DNA of 17,427 nt from Smittium culicis (lineage: Eukaryota; Kickxellomycota; Harpellomycetes; Harpellales; Legeriomycetaceae), in assembly GCA_001970855.1 (NCBI GenBank), contig LSSN01002066.1, positions 1 to 17,427 on the forward strand, in the 5' to 3' direction. Within the stretch, counting starts at the first letter, position 1, and the number at the start of each line of letters is the position of its first letter. A program made the position numbers and the translations under genes. The notes below the pieces were generated by a model, which did no database searches, was not told the origin of the DNA, and saw only the letters and a list, made by a program, of their open reading frames with translations. Positions 8,335 to 16,680 of this stretch are shown here, piece by piece.

Positions 8335-11262
8335 ATGTCCAAAGATACTAAAAACTCTAGTATGAACCCAAAAGATGATGAATTTAATGTTATCGGACAG
8401 AAATCGAATAATATTAAAGAACAAAAGTCAAAAAAGTCGAAAAATTCGAAAAAAAGGGATAAAACCAATTACAAAAAAGAAAATTCCAAGCGATTTGATG
8501 AATTAAGAAACGTAAGTAGTTATAATAGGCCATCTAATTCTGAGACTATAGATAAAAAAACCTTAAAGCAATATAAAAAAGCCATAAAGTTCAATAAAAA
8601 AAGCAATATCAGCACAAAAGACAGCGATGAAGATAAAGATACCGATAGTAATTCAGACGAATTTAGAAAATATATTCGGTTTAAAAATTCTCATAAATAC
8701 AAGAATATCAGATCAATACGCAAAAAAGAGAAAAAAATAAAGAAGGATACAAGGAGCAGTAAAAATTATTCTGGCCTTGAAACCCTTACAATTAAAGTCC
8801 CAAATGATCAAAATTCAGAATTAAAAAATAAAATAATATCAGAGAGTTTACCGAAACTTATACCAAACCTCGATAAATTTAAGCTAGAAAAAAAATCCGA
8901 AAAATTTTCAGCAAGACTATTAACTTCTGAAAAATTACAACCCAATTTAAAAGATGCTGCGATAGTACAAGTAATGCAAATAGGATATTCTTACGATGAT
9001 TCGATCAAAGCTCTAAGCAGTGTAAATTATGACGTTTCACTTGCTCTTAAGATACTATTAGAAAAAGAAAGAAATAGTTATGAAATGAAAAACAGTCACA
9101 TAAGCAAAATAGCGAGACTAGAGAATGATGTGTCGTTAATTTCAGAATACATATATAATGAGGAAAACTTCAATCCGAATGAATATGACTCGATATACAC
9201 GTCAAGTAGCAGTTCAAACGAAGAAATTCCGGGGAAAAAGTTACTATCGGAGTACGTTAATAATTATAAACAGGAAAAGAATGCAAAAACACGAAAAAGT
9301 TCAAAAGGCAGCGATTTATACAAAAATAATGGACTGAAAAAGATTTTTAAGATTAAAAGCCCCATATTTAAAAAAAGCAACAAAAATAAATTAGAAAATA
9401 CCGCGGCAGAAATAAATGAATCAATTCCTGGGTCAAAAAAAGAAAAGCCACCAAAATTCAGAAAAGATCAAAAGGATTGTATTAAGGAGTCAAAATCAGA
9501 AAATAATTATAAATGGTTTAAATCAAAGCGTAAAGAAAGTGTAGAAATCTTAAATTCTGACCAAAGCTCCAGAGAGATGGAGAACCTTGGTAAGTACAAG
9601 TCAAGGCTTAAAAAGATAATCAAAGGCCAGAATATCATAAATATTAACAATCCAAATAGTTATGGATTGTGCAGCTTGTGTATTATAAACACAACGGATT
9701 ATTCTAGCAGTGTTGAGTCGTCTGAATGCGAGAGTTCTGGTCATAGTACTTTTTTAAAATTTCCCCATAAGAAAAAGTTACAAAGTAAAAAAATAAATAG
9801 TTTGTTAACTGAAAAAAAATCATATAATAAATGCTTTTACTGTAACTGTGGATTAGCCATAGAAAATCAAATGCCAAACATAAAAAAAAGCGAAAATCGA
9901 AAAATCGAAAATCAAAAAATTAGAATAAGCAAAGCTGAAATAAAAGTTCAGCAATTCCCAAAAATTGAAAACAATAGTTCTAGTACAACAGACTTGCCAA
10001 AAATACCAGAAATACATTCATCACTAATTTTGGCCGCATCAGATAAAAAAAACAATGCCAGTATTCACATGAGATTAAATCAGCCAGGAGTAGCTTTAGA
10101 TTATTACAAGGAATCAATTAAAGTTTTAGAAACTTGCCCAAATCACCCATATTTAGCACTTCTAAAATATAATATATCAAGTCTCTATATTAAAGTAGAA
10201 GACTATGAAAAAGCTTCTAGCTGCTTAAAAGACTCGATATCAATATCAAAAATTTATTTGGGATATGGAAAAATTATGCTCAATGTACCAACAGATGGAA
10301 AACTCGTAATGAGTCAAAGTAAAAATAACCATGATTCATATAAAGATTTCAGACATGACTTAGTTAATGGAAATCAAAGGGGATCATCGAATAACCATTT
10401 TATTGAGTCAATAAACCACGAATCAAAATATAGTAAAGGTAATTATTCATGCAGTAGTTCAAGAAGTAATAAGCTGACTTTTGACATCTCAGATATAGTA
10501 GTTGATGTAGTTGGTGTTTATAAAAAAAGCTGTATATTGAGAGGAAATGTAAACGAAAATTTTCTATCTAATTATCTGGAAGCTATTTTCGATTACGAAA
10601 AGCTTCTTATAGAATTTCCTGAAGATGAGACTAAAAACTTGGCATTATTGGGCATTAGCAGATGTAAACAAAAAATAATCAATTCTAAAAAAAATCTACT
10701 CAAGTCTGGGGATGAGCCTCATGAAAAAAATAATAAAAATGAATTTTTTAAAGAAACTCAACTAGTAAAAATTGGGACAAAGAAAAAGAAAGACATTGAA
10801 TATAGCACTCAAAGAAAAAATGAAGAAAGTGATCATTCTAATAATATTATTGAGCCTAGGTTATATAAAGATAAAAAAAAAGTTATCAACCTCAACGATA
10901 TGACAAAATTTAAAAAGATTGAAATAGAAAAAAATTTAAAAAAACAAAAGGGTTTTGTTTTCTCCGGTAAAAGAGATTATGAAAGGATGTTTGAATCTTG
11001 GGTAGAAGAAAGCAATGGGGATATTATTCTACAATTATCGAATCTTTACAAAATCTGCCCTCTTGTAGAGAAACTTGAAATTCCGCAATACATAAACCCA
11101 ATAAAATTGAAATATATATATATATCAACCATTAGATCCATTAAACCCGATAATTTATCACCATCAATAAGCGAGTTCAAAATTGAACATTATAAAAAAA
11201 TATTTATTACGCTTAATAAATCGTGGGTAACATACAAAAAAAAATTTTCTAACAAAGGATAA
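8335..11262 (+). CDS. SWA2: Swa2/auxilin-like co-chaperone: UBA, Cys pairs, TPR and C-terminal J-like domain
   Basis: The 975-codon frame (residue numbers from ATG 8335) has a UBA-like domain at about 207-245 (MQIGYSYDDSIKALSSVNYD resembles the MGF...A..AL....D core). C446/C449 and C500/C503/C505 form two Cys pairs. TPR-like helices lie at about 563-600 and 607-643, with a third at about 733-785. Residues 889-970 match the auxilin J domain: W889, the helix II pattern NPIKLKYIY..., and LNKSW at 960-964. In the family, Swa2/Aux1 binds clathrin and recruits Hsp70 to strip clathrin from coated vesicles in the cytosol; UBA binds ubiquitin and TPR is a protein-binding module. Here the HPD tripeptide reads K937-P938-D939. 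Lys/Ser/Asn-rich linkers make it much longer than yeast Swa2 (668 residues). The gene probably starts at 7365 through an intron; unspliced, ATG 8335 is the only candidate start for this frame. It could instead be another J-like UBA/TPR protein, but the LN.(A/S)W helix is typical of auxilin. Confidence 0.8.
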   Translation: MSKDTKNSSMNPKDDEFNVIGQKSNNIKEQKSKKSKNSKKRDKTNYKKENSKRFDELRNVSSYNRPSNSETIDKKTLKQYKKAIKFNKKSNISTKDSDEDKDTDSNSDEFRKYIRFKNSHKYKNIRSIRKKEKKIKKDTRSSKNYSGLETLTIKVPNDQNSELKNKIISESLPKLIPNLDKFKLEKKSEKFSARLLTSEKLQPNLKDAAIVQVMQIGYSYDDSIKALSSVNYDVSLALKILLEKERNSYEMKNSHISKIARLENDVSLISEYIYNEENFNPNEYDSIYTSSSSSNEEIPGKKLLSEYVNNYKQEKNAKTRKSSKGSDLYKNNGLKKIFKIKSPIFKKSNKNKLENTAAEINESIPGSKKEKPPKFRKDQKDCIKESKSENNYKWFKSKRKESVEILNSDQSSREMENLGKYKSRLKKIIKGQNIININNPNSYGLCSLCIINTTDYSSSVESSECESSGHSTFLKFPHKKKLQSKKINSLLTEKKSYNKCFYCNCGLAIENQMPNIKKSENRKIENQKIRISKAEIKVQQFPKIENNSSSTTDLPKIPEIHSSLILAASDKKNNASIHMRLNQPGVALDYYKESIKVLETCPNHPYLALLKYNISSLYIKVEDYEKASSCLKDSISISKIYLGYGKIMLNVPTDGKLVMSQSKNNHDSYKDFRHDLVNGNQRGSSNNHFIESINHESKYSKGNYSCSSSRSNKLTFDISDIVVDVVGVYKKSCILRGNVNENFLSNYLEAIFDYEKLLIEFPEDETKNLALLGISRCKQKIINSKKNLLKSGDEPHEKNNKNEFFKETQLVKIGTKKKKDIEYSTQRKNEESDHSNNIIEPRLYKDKKKVINLNDMTKFKKIEIEKNLKKQKGFVFSGKRDYERMFESWVEESNGDIILQLSNLYKICPLVEKLEIPQYINPIKLKYIYISTIRSIKPDNLSPSISEFKIEHYKKIFITLNKSWVTYKKKFSNKG
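8953..9069 (+). other. UBA-like domain coding segment
   Basis: Residues about 207-245 of the 8335 frame (494-532 in the spliced model) read DAAIVQVMQIGYSYDD followed by SIKALSSVNYDVSLALKILL. This fits the three-helix UBA pattern: the M-G-F/Y loop is MQIGY, A-L closes helix 2, and the hydrophobic N-x-D-x-A-x-x-x-L-L run of helix 3 is present. The usual MGF is Q-I-G-Y here, a conservative change. UBA domains bind ubiquitin; in yeast Swa2 this domain lies between the clathrin-binding region and the TPRs, as here. Confidence 0.75.
9670..9849 (+). other. Two Cys-x2-Cys pairs, possible zinc-binding insert
   Basis: Residues C446-x2-C449 (LCSLCI) and C500-x2-C503-x-C505 (CFYCNC) are separated by a 50-residue Ser/Lys-rich loop that includes one more Cys (in SSECESS). 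Cysteine is otherwise scarce in this half of the protein. Two C-x2-C knuckles could bind one zinc ion. I do not know this insert from Swa2 proteins and match it to no named zinc-finger family. Confidence 0.45.
10021..10689 (+). other. TPR-like helical repeat region
   Basis: Residues 563-600 and 607-643 form two adjacent TPR-like units. The first has ALDYYKESIKVLE as helix B. The second, ALLKYNISSLYIKVEDYEKA followed by SSCLKDSISIS, has the spaced L, Y, A and A positions of the consensus. An 80-residue polar insert follows. Residues about 733-785 look like a third unit (YLEAIFDYEKLLIEFPEDE, ending in the typical FP/YP). TPR arrays bind peptide segments of partner proteins; in Swa2 they lie just before the J domain, as here. 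Confidence 0.75.
10999..11244 (+). other. Auxilin-type J-like domain with KPD in place of HPD
   Basis: Residues 889-970 follow the auxilin pattern: a leading Trp (W889), an acidic/Gly turn, an amphipathic helix GDIILQLSNLYK, the helix II stretch INPIKLKYIYISTIRSIKPD, and the helix III stretch YKKIFITLNKSW. Codons 11143-11151 are AAA CCC GAT, giving K937-P938-D939. In known J domains the His of HPD is needed to stimulate Hsp70 ATPase. Going from a His codon (CAC/CAT) to AAA takes two base changes, so one sequencing error does not explain it. Activity may be lost or altered; this is inference. Confidence 0.72.
11112..11125 (+). repeat. (AT)7 dinucleotide tract inside the J-like coding region
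   Basis: Seven perfect AT dinucleotides encode the Tyr-Ile-Tyr-Ile run of helix II, 18 bases before the KPD codons. A slippage change of one unit would shift the reading frame and remove the end of the J-like domain. The frame is intact in this window. Confidence 0.85.
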
Positions 11263-12600
11263 AGCTCGCTTATAAAAAGGAATTCAAATTTTAACTTGAT
11301 AAAACTTAATTTTAGTATTAATAAGAAAAATTTATTAGGGTTTAATATATTTTATGGCATTTTTTAATTATAATTAACTCATAGTACATTGTATAAAACT
11401 TAGAATTTAATAAATTAAGCAAAATTATATAATTTTACATTAAATTATATAGTAAAATTTCTTTATATCATTAAATAAATTAACGTGAGTATTAAAAATA
11501 TTTATTTATATTCCAAAAATTTTATCCCAACCAAAATTAATCTCAATTAATATTAAAAGTACAATATTTGATTCTGATATTTATCTCATATAATTATAGG
11601 ATAATTATATTTGTACTATAATATAATTAAAGCATATAGCCATATAAATGAGCTAAAATAAAAATTTTTTTTATAATTTTATATCCTATTTTAAAAATTT
11701 CATACCACATAAAAGTTTATATATCTAGCTATATAACCTTTCATGAAGCGTGTTGATACAGATAAGATTTTAAAAAAAAAATAGAAGAAATTTTTGCTAT
11801 TATTTTCAGGATACTATCCACATAGTTATTTTTAATTAGACTAATCCGCTAGTGTTAGTCGAAATTTGCTGCTCAAAACAGATGATATCCAAAGTAAAAA
11901 CCCGAATAATTTTATTTCAATCGAGAATAAAAAAGCATCGATTTTTTTTATACATTTTGAGGTAATTGTGTAAATAAGGCCTGATAGGTTTTTTCACAGT
12001 CAATAGTTTAGGTAAGATAAAATTGATTTTTTAAATATTCATTTATTTTACTCTTTTTTTCGAGAACTAGAATTAGAAAAATTAGAATGTACGCTAATGT
12101 CTAGCGAACATGTTTATAACTTTAATACATAATAAAATGCTATTTTTATAGTTTTCAAAGAAGCATAGCTTAACTTGAATTTTTATCATTTTTATATTAA
12201 TTTGTTTTTGACTCGATTCAAATAGTATATTTTAAATTTTTTCGTGGGTATGGCCAGCTTGAAAGGTAATTTAAAAAATTATTCCGTGGTTTCTACTACA
12301 AGTTAGACATGGTCGTTTTGATTTTTAAACGTCAACCTTTCGATCATGATATATATTTTTCAAAATAATTTTGAAATTCAACCTAAAAAAGCCAGTTTTG
12401 AATGTTGGAAATATTATTAAATATCGCTCGAGAATAATTGAAAGTATGGTTTTCTTTATCTTGCTCCATCCTTAAATATATTTTCTTTTTTATTAGCTTG
12501 TAAATTAGATTTACCAGAAATAATAATAATTAATAATTTTATGCGACAAAATTATATTAAAAATTAAAAATATAACTATTATATTACTTTATTTTAGAAA
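11263..12600. other. A+T-rich 3' flank of the auxilin-like gene
   Basis: No gene is seen. AATAAA hexamers at 11409-11414 and 11474-11479, about 150 and 215 bases after the stop codon, could serve in polyadenylation, but such hexamers are common at this composition. GACTAA (11839-11844) pairs with TTAGTC (11855-11860), and CGCTA (12092-12096) with TAGCG (12102-12106); both are short stems of unknown meaning. A less A+T-rich patch at about 12241-12350 has no open frame of note. Confidence 0.5.
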
Positions 12601-12628
12601 TATTTTTAGTGTAAAACTTGGATAAATA

Positions 12629-12691
12629 TTCGAGGAGTAGAGCCTGCACTACTTTTTTTAAGATTTTTTTTCTCCTTGCTTGCGATTCTAT
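12629..12691 (+). repeat. Dispersed motif, copy A
   Basis: TTCGAGGAG at 12629-12637 is repeated exactly at 16413-16421. In both copies it is followed by TTAAGATTTT (12658-12667 and 16434-16443) and then a pyrimidine stretch and a GCG-containing patch. The spacing between the two blocks differs by eight bases. This looks like two diverged copies of one sequence. Confidence 0.4.
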
Positions 12692-12915
12692 AAGACATTG
12701 TACTAGAAAAAATGAATAAAAAAAAGTTTTTTTAATTGATACCAAGTCTACTAATATAAAAAGTATATTATATTTTCAGAGAGGAATAGCTTTTTCCAGA
12801 AATGTGAGTAACACCATTTAAAATCATAAGAAAAACATATTTAGCACAAAAATAAGAGGGAACATTTTTTAATAAAAAATCTCGAGATTGTTTGTTAATA
12901 TGAAATTTTAATCGA

Positions 12916-12937
12916 TTTCCACACTGAGAGGTGGAAA
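12916..12937 (+). repeat. Dispersed motif copy in a 7-bp hairpin
   Basis: TTTCCAC (12916-12922) pairs with GTGGAAA (12931-12937) around an 8-base loop. The segment TGAGAGGTGGAA (12925-12936) is also the exact reverse complement of 14298-14309. A 12-base match with six G/C bases is unlikely by chance in this DNA, so these are probably related repeat copies in opposite orientation, 1.4 kb apart. Confidence 0.5.
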
Positions 12938-13963
12938 AAAAACTCGTTGCCTATTATCTTTTTATTGAATACTCTTTAATATTCGTAAAAAAAATAACGA
13001 TTGTTATGAAAATTTACAGAAATAGGTGAAAAAGTTGAATTTTTTTTAGATTTTTTATTACAAATGTTGATTTTTTTTGTATAAGTGGCTAAAAATATAT
13101 TCATGAATAATTTATGATATTTAGCGTTAATGATTATAAAAAATTTTTATTACCTGAAAGTGTCTCGTTGAAAATTTAATAAAAAAATCACAAATTTTCG
13201 CTTTATAAAATAAAGCTACAAATGTAAGACATATTATTAGCCATATTCCGTTAATAAATATAAAATAAAAGATTATACTCTGAGGAAGGGCAAAAATATT
13301 TAATATTGCTATATTAAGTAGTAAATTTACTATTTACACGAATTCCAATAGCATATAAAATTTCAATCCGGATATTTACCTAAAACTCTCTGATATTTAG
13401 TAGGCTACAAAAATATAATTTACCTAGATTACAACGTTCACTCGTGGTAGACATTAAAAAATATTATCTCATGGTGAAATAATGCCAGTATTTTAATGAA
13501 CTAAGAAATTAAACTATATTTATTGACTCTAAATAGATACTTCTGAAAGACTAAAGAAGGACTCGTAATGAGATATAATGTTATGGTAGATTCTTTATGA
13601 ATCAGCCATTTCATTGTGCTAAGTGTCGAAGTGTATAAAACTTTACATTTAATTATTGGCCAGTAACAATAAATAAGATTTTAACTAGCAAATAATACTT
13701 TTGGAGTAAAATTTATAAATATTAAAAAAAAAATCCTTTACAGCTCAGCCAATAATGATTTATTATTAATAATATTCGTTATAATAATATTTGAAGCTAA
13801 AAATATTTCTTTTTTGGTTCAGGATCACCCATAAAACTTGTTTATGCACCAAAAAATTTTTAAATTGAAAAGTAAATCCAATTACGAAAAAAAAAAACTA
13901 TTTGATACATATGGGAGACTCTTAGGGCAAGAGGAAAATATTTTTTATTTGAATTTTATTTGC

Positions 13964-14315
13964 TAATTTAATTAGGTGGATTTATTGGCTAAACTAAGTA
14001 ATTCATTTGATGATATGCTTATAATGATTAAAACTCCAAATAAAATTTGAAGCAAAGGAAAATTTAGATAGAAATTGTTCAGACTTGAAGCAATGAATTG
14101 ATGCATCTTTCGGTTTGTAAATTGATCACATTTATCTTTAGGTACGCAACCGATAGACCAACAAAGGAACTTGTTAGTATCAGAATATTAGTTTTTACTT
14201 GCTTTGCATCAACTAAACTATTTTTTTGGTTTACCGAATAGTTTCTTGTATTGTAATCGTACCAATTAAATTCTGTGAATAAAAAAAATAGAAATCGTTC
14301 CACCTCTCAAAATTA
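13964..14315. mobile_element. Possible MITE-like relic, 352 bases between diverged inverted repeats
   Basis: TAATTTAATTAGGTGGA (13964-13980) and the reverse complement of 14299-14315, TAATTTTGAGAGGTGGA, agree at 6 and 7 consecutive bases around a variable 4-base centre. They point inward. The interval between them is richer in G+C than its surroundings and has few stops on the minus strand: a 74-codon frame at 14079-14303 and an overlapping 71-codon frame at 13972-14187 that lacks an early Met. I see no target-site duplication and recognise no transposase. Chance pairing of two repeat copies is the alternative. Confidence 0.3.
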
Positions 14316-14694
14316 TCTCCAATATAATATAGATTTTAAATTTAATTTCATTTTCAATAATAAATTAAAAACATATATTATATTTATCATAAGAATTTAT
14401 ACATTAAAAGTTTCCTTTTTTCTTAAATCAAAAAAAAAAAATTAGATAAAGAAATAGCACTATAAAACACTAGTCCAGTCATTTAATGTGGGTGATTTTG
14501 AACGAAGAGAGCGCTTTGTTACAGCTTAAGACTAATGAAGCGAAATATTAAAATCGAAATTACTATTGGATGAATCGGAAAGGAATTTTGATTTTTCTAC
14601 TTATTTATTTCATTTTAAAAGAACTATTTGCTAAAAAAAATAATAGATTTTTTTTATTGGGTAAAAATGAAATGTAAAATTTCATACACTGTAA

Positions 14695-14727
14695 CTCTAT
14701 GCGCATAAATGTGCACTCTTCGTAGAG
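14695..14727. repeat. Two-part stem-loop
   Basis: CTCTA (14695-14699) pairs with TAGAG (14723-14727). Directly inside it, TGCGCA (14700-14705) pairs with TGTGCA (14710-14715) around the loop TAAA, with one G:U pair. A 7-base bulge (14716-14722) lies on the 3' side. The stems contain more G:C pairs than is usual in this window. The segment includes the 10-base palindrome TATGCGCATA (14698-14707). Whether it is transcribed is unknown. Confidence 0.4.
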
Positions 14728-15136
14728 AATCACCGTATTAATTAAATTTTCGTTTTTTGGCTCACCCATTTTAAAAGATATTTTATTGCATATGACATAA
14801 ACGATTCTTTCAAGGAGAAAAACATTTTTTATTATATGCTATATTTTTAAATTAATTTTGAATAAAATTACTGACCAGAATGGAAGATATATGACTCTAG
14901 AGTCTCTTATGAAATAAAAAAAATCCAATTAAAGCTTAACATATTTTTTTATTTGTTTTTTTGTTCGCAATCACTTTTCTCACTGGATATCAATTTTTAT
15001 ATGTTATTTAATATTATATTATCTTTTAAAAAATAATCTTCAGTTCAGTTCAGCAATTCATTTTTTTTTTTTTCATCTGTGACGCTCTTAAAAGTTCAAA
15101 AAACTTTATATACAGGTATATTCATAAATTTTACTA

Positions 15137-15208
15137 TCTCGTACGAGAACACTGTGATGTTTTTAAAATAAAAATTTTATAGGATACACATGGAATATTT
15201 CACAGTGT
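15137..15208. repeat. 12-bp palindrome next to a 9-bp inverted repeat
   Basis: TCTCGTACGAGA (15137-15148) is a perfect palindrome with six G/C bases. It abuts ACACTGTGA (15149-15157), whose exact reverse complement TCACAGTGT lies at 15200-15208. The ten-base string ACACTGTGAT also occurs at 2740-2749, which may be chance. Together they form a compact symmetric block with no adjacent gene. Confidence 0.5.
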
Positions 15209-16404
15209 AACATAATGACTTTATTCATACGATAAAGATAGCTGATATATTCAGCAAAAGTGCCTAGTAAAAAATAATATAATTTTCTAATGATATTTTT
15301 ACACCATTAAGCATTATAATACCTAAAAAATTAAAAAAATATATCAAGATATAACCAAGTGAATAATATTTCAGCTTTAAGTATATGTCAATATATTTTC
15401 GTAATATCATTTTTTAAAGCAGGAATACTTGTATTTATTTTTTTTGCGATTTTAGTATTGTATATAGTATTAGAATAAGTTACCATAAAAAATTTATGCT
15501 TTACTTGGTCATTTCCTGAAAGGTAAAATGATATTTGCGAAACACTATCAATAAATAGAATTTTACACTTTACTTTTAATTATGTAACCCAAAAAACAGC
15601 TAGTTCACATATTTCTCAGTAAAAAAAAAGGCATTTAAATCGCCAGAGAATCAATAAAATTATAATTAACTGGGATAATGGCCGAGATAAAGATTAACAA
15701 TGATTTGAATTTTTTATATATTTTTTAAAACTTAGTAAAGAGTAGTAAATTTCAGCGAAAACAAATTTCTTGTTTTTAATTTGCTGGTAATACATTTGGA
15801 TTTTAAATATTATGTTTTTTGATGTTTTGTTATAGTCACGAAATTTTATTTTTAGAAAAAAATTATTTTTATTATTATCGATAAATAAAATTTACCCAAG
15901 TCTGATAAAATTCAATTCAATAAATATTTTAGCAAATAGTATATTTTTTTCATAATAGTAATATCCATGTATTATTAATTAATTTAATAGTAGATATCAA
16001 GCTCATCTTGTCGGAATATTCGCAAAATTTAATAACATAATGTATCATGTAAGTTTTAATGTCAATACTATTATTTGTAAACGCCTTAATTTTAAAAAAA
16101 TTTTCAAAAAAGTTTAAAGTAAATTTCAGTACTTTTCTATAGTTTTGATTTATGTGTATTTTGGTTTGATTTTTTTTAAATAATGCATATCAAATGACTT
16201 TGATTTAATTTTTTTTATTGTTGAAAGTAAATCTCTGTAGTGTCGAATAATTTATTCTTGGTTTTTAGAATAAATATACTCAAATTATTAAGAAAAGGGG
16301 ATGAATATTATCAATTAATAAAATATATCCCTAATATCAAACAATTTTAGAATGGTAAATCCAATCTCTAATTATAACCAAAAATAAGTTGAGCTCTTAT
16401 ACGC

Positions 16405-16458
16405 GAGATTTTTTCGAGGAGCGGAACTTTTCCTTAAGATTTTCCTACTTATAAGCGT
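16405..16458 (+). repeat. Dispersed motif, copy B
   Basis: The block at 16405-16427, with core GAGGAGCGGAAC, aligns at about 20 of 29 positions with the reverse complement of the motif at 14291-14319. It also shares two exact blocks with copy A at 12629. The following CGTTGCCT matches the sequence after the motif copy at 12925. It is probably a diverged repeat copy. Confidence 0.35.
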
Positions 16459-16680
16459 TGCCTTTATTTGAAATTTTATTAGAATAATTGGTTGAATGGT
16501 TTAACTGATACGGCCAGTAGCTTTACCTAATAGATATAAGAAAATATAATTTCTGAGAAAAAAAATTTGGATTCCCCTAAGATTATCCCATATATATTTC
16601 AGATTTACTTTCTAGCCAACTTTGAAAAAGGAATTAGAATTCCTATTGTAAAGCTATAATTCAAGTATTTACAAGTAGAA

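Larger units (their letters stand above)
12601..16680. other. Gene-free zone with diverged repeat motifs, probable decayed mobile-element DNA
   Basis: This zone has more G+C-containing patches than the left side of the window. It carries several related purine-rich motifs: 12629-12637, 12925-12936, 13974-13980, 14298-14305 (minus) and 16413-16427. Short coding-like runs of 15-25 codons occur (for example 14487-14552 and 13598-13639), but all are closed by stops and none matches a family I know. Decayed transposon or pseudogene DNA is the likeliest reading; the class cannot be named. Confidence 0.4.

Noticed and set aside
13598..13639. Short plus-strand peptide with CAKC
   Set aside because: Only 13 codons; a single C-x2-C in so short a frame is not evidence of a gene.
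14142..14240. Plus-strand stretch RYATDRPTKELVSIR, faintly like nucleotide-transporter motifs
   Set aside because: It is short, is followed by a stop, and has no membrane-segment pattern around it. The opposite strand is equally open.
14079..14303. 74-codon minus-strand ORF; a stretch near RNYSVNQK vaguely recalled retroelement RNase H
   Set aside because: The likeness is a few residues only, with no catalytic acidic residues or neighbouring domains. Length is near chance expectation. It is mentioned only as part of the possible relic interval.
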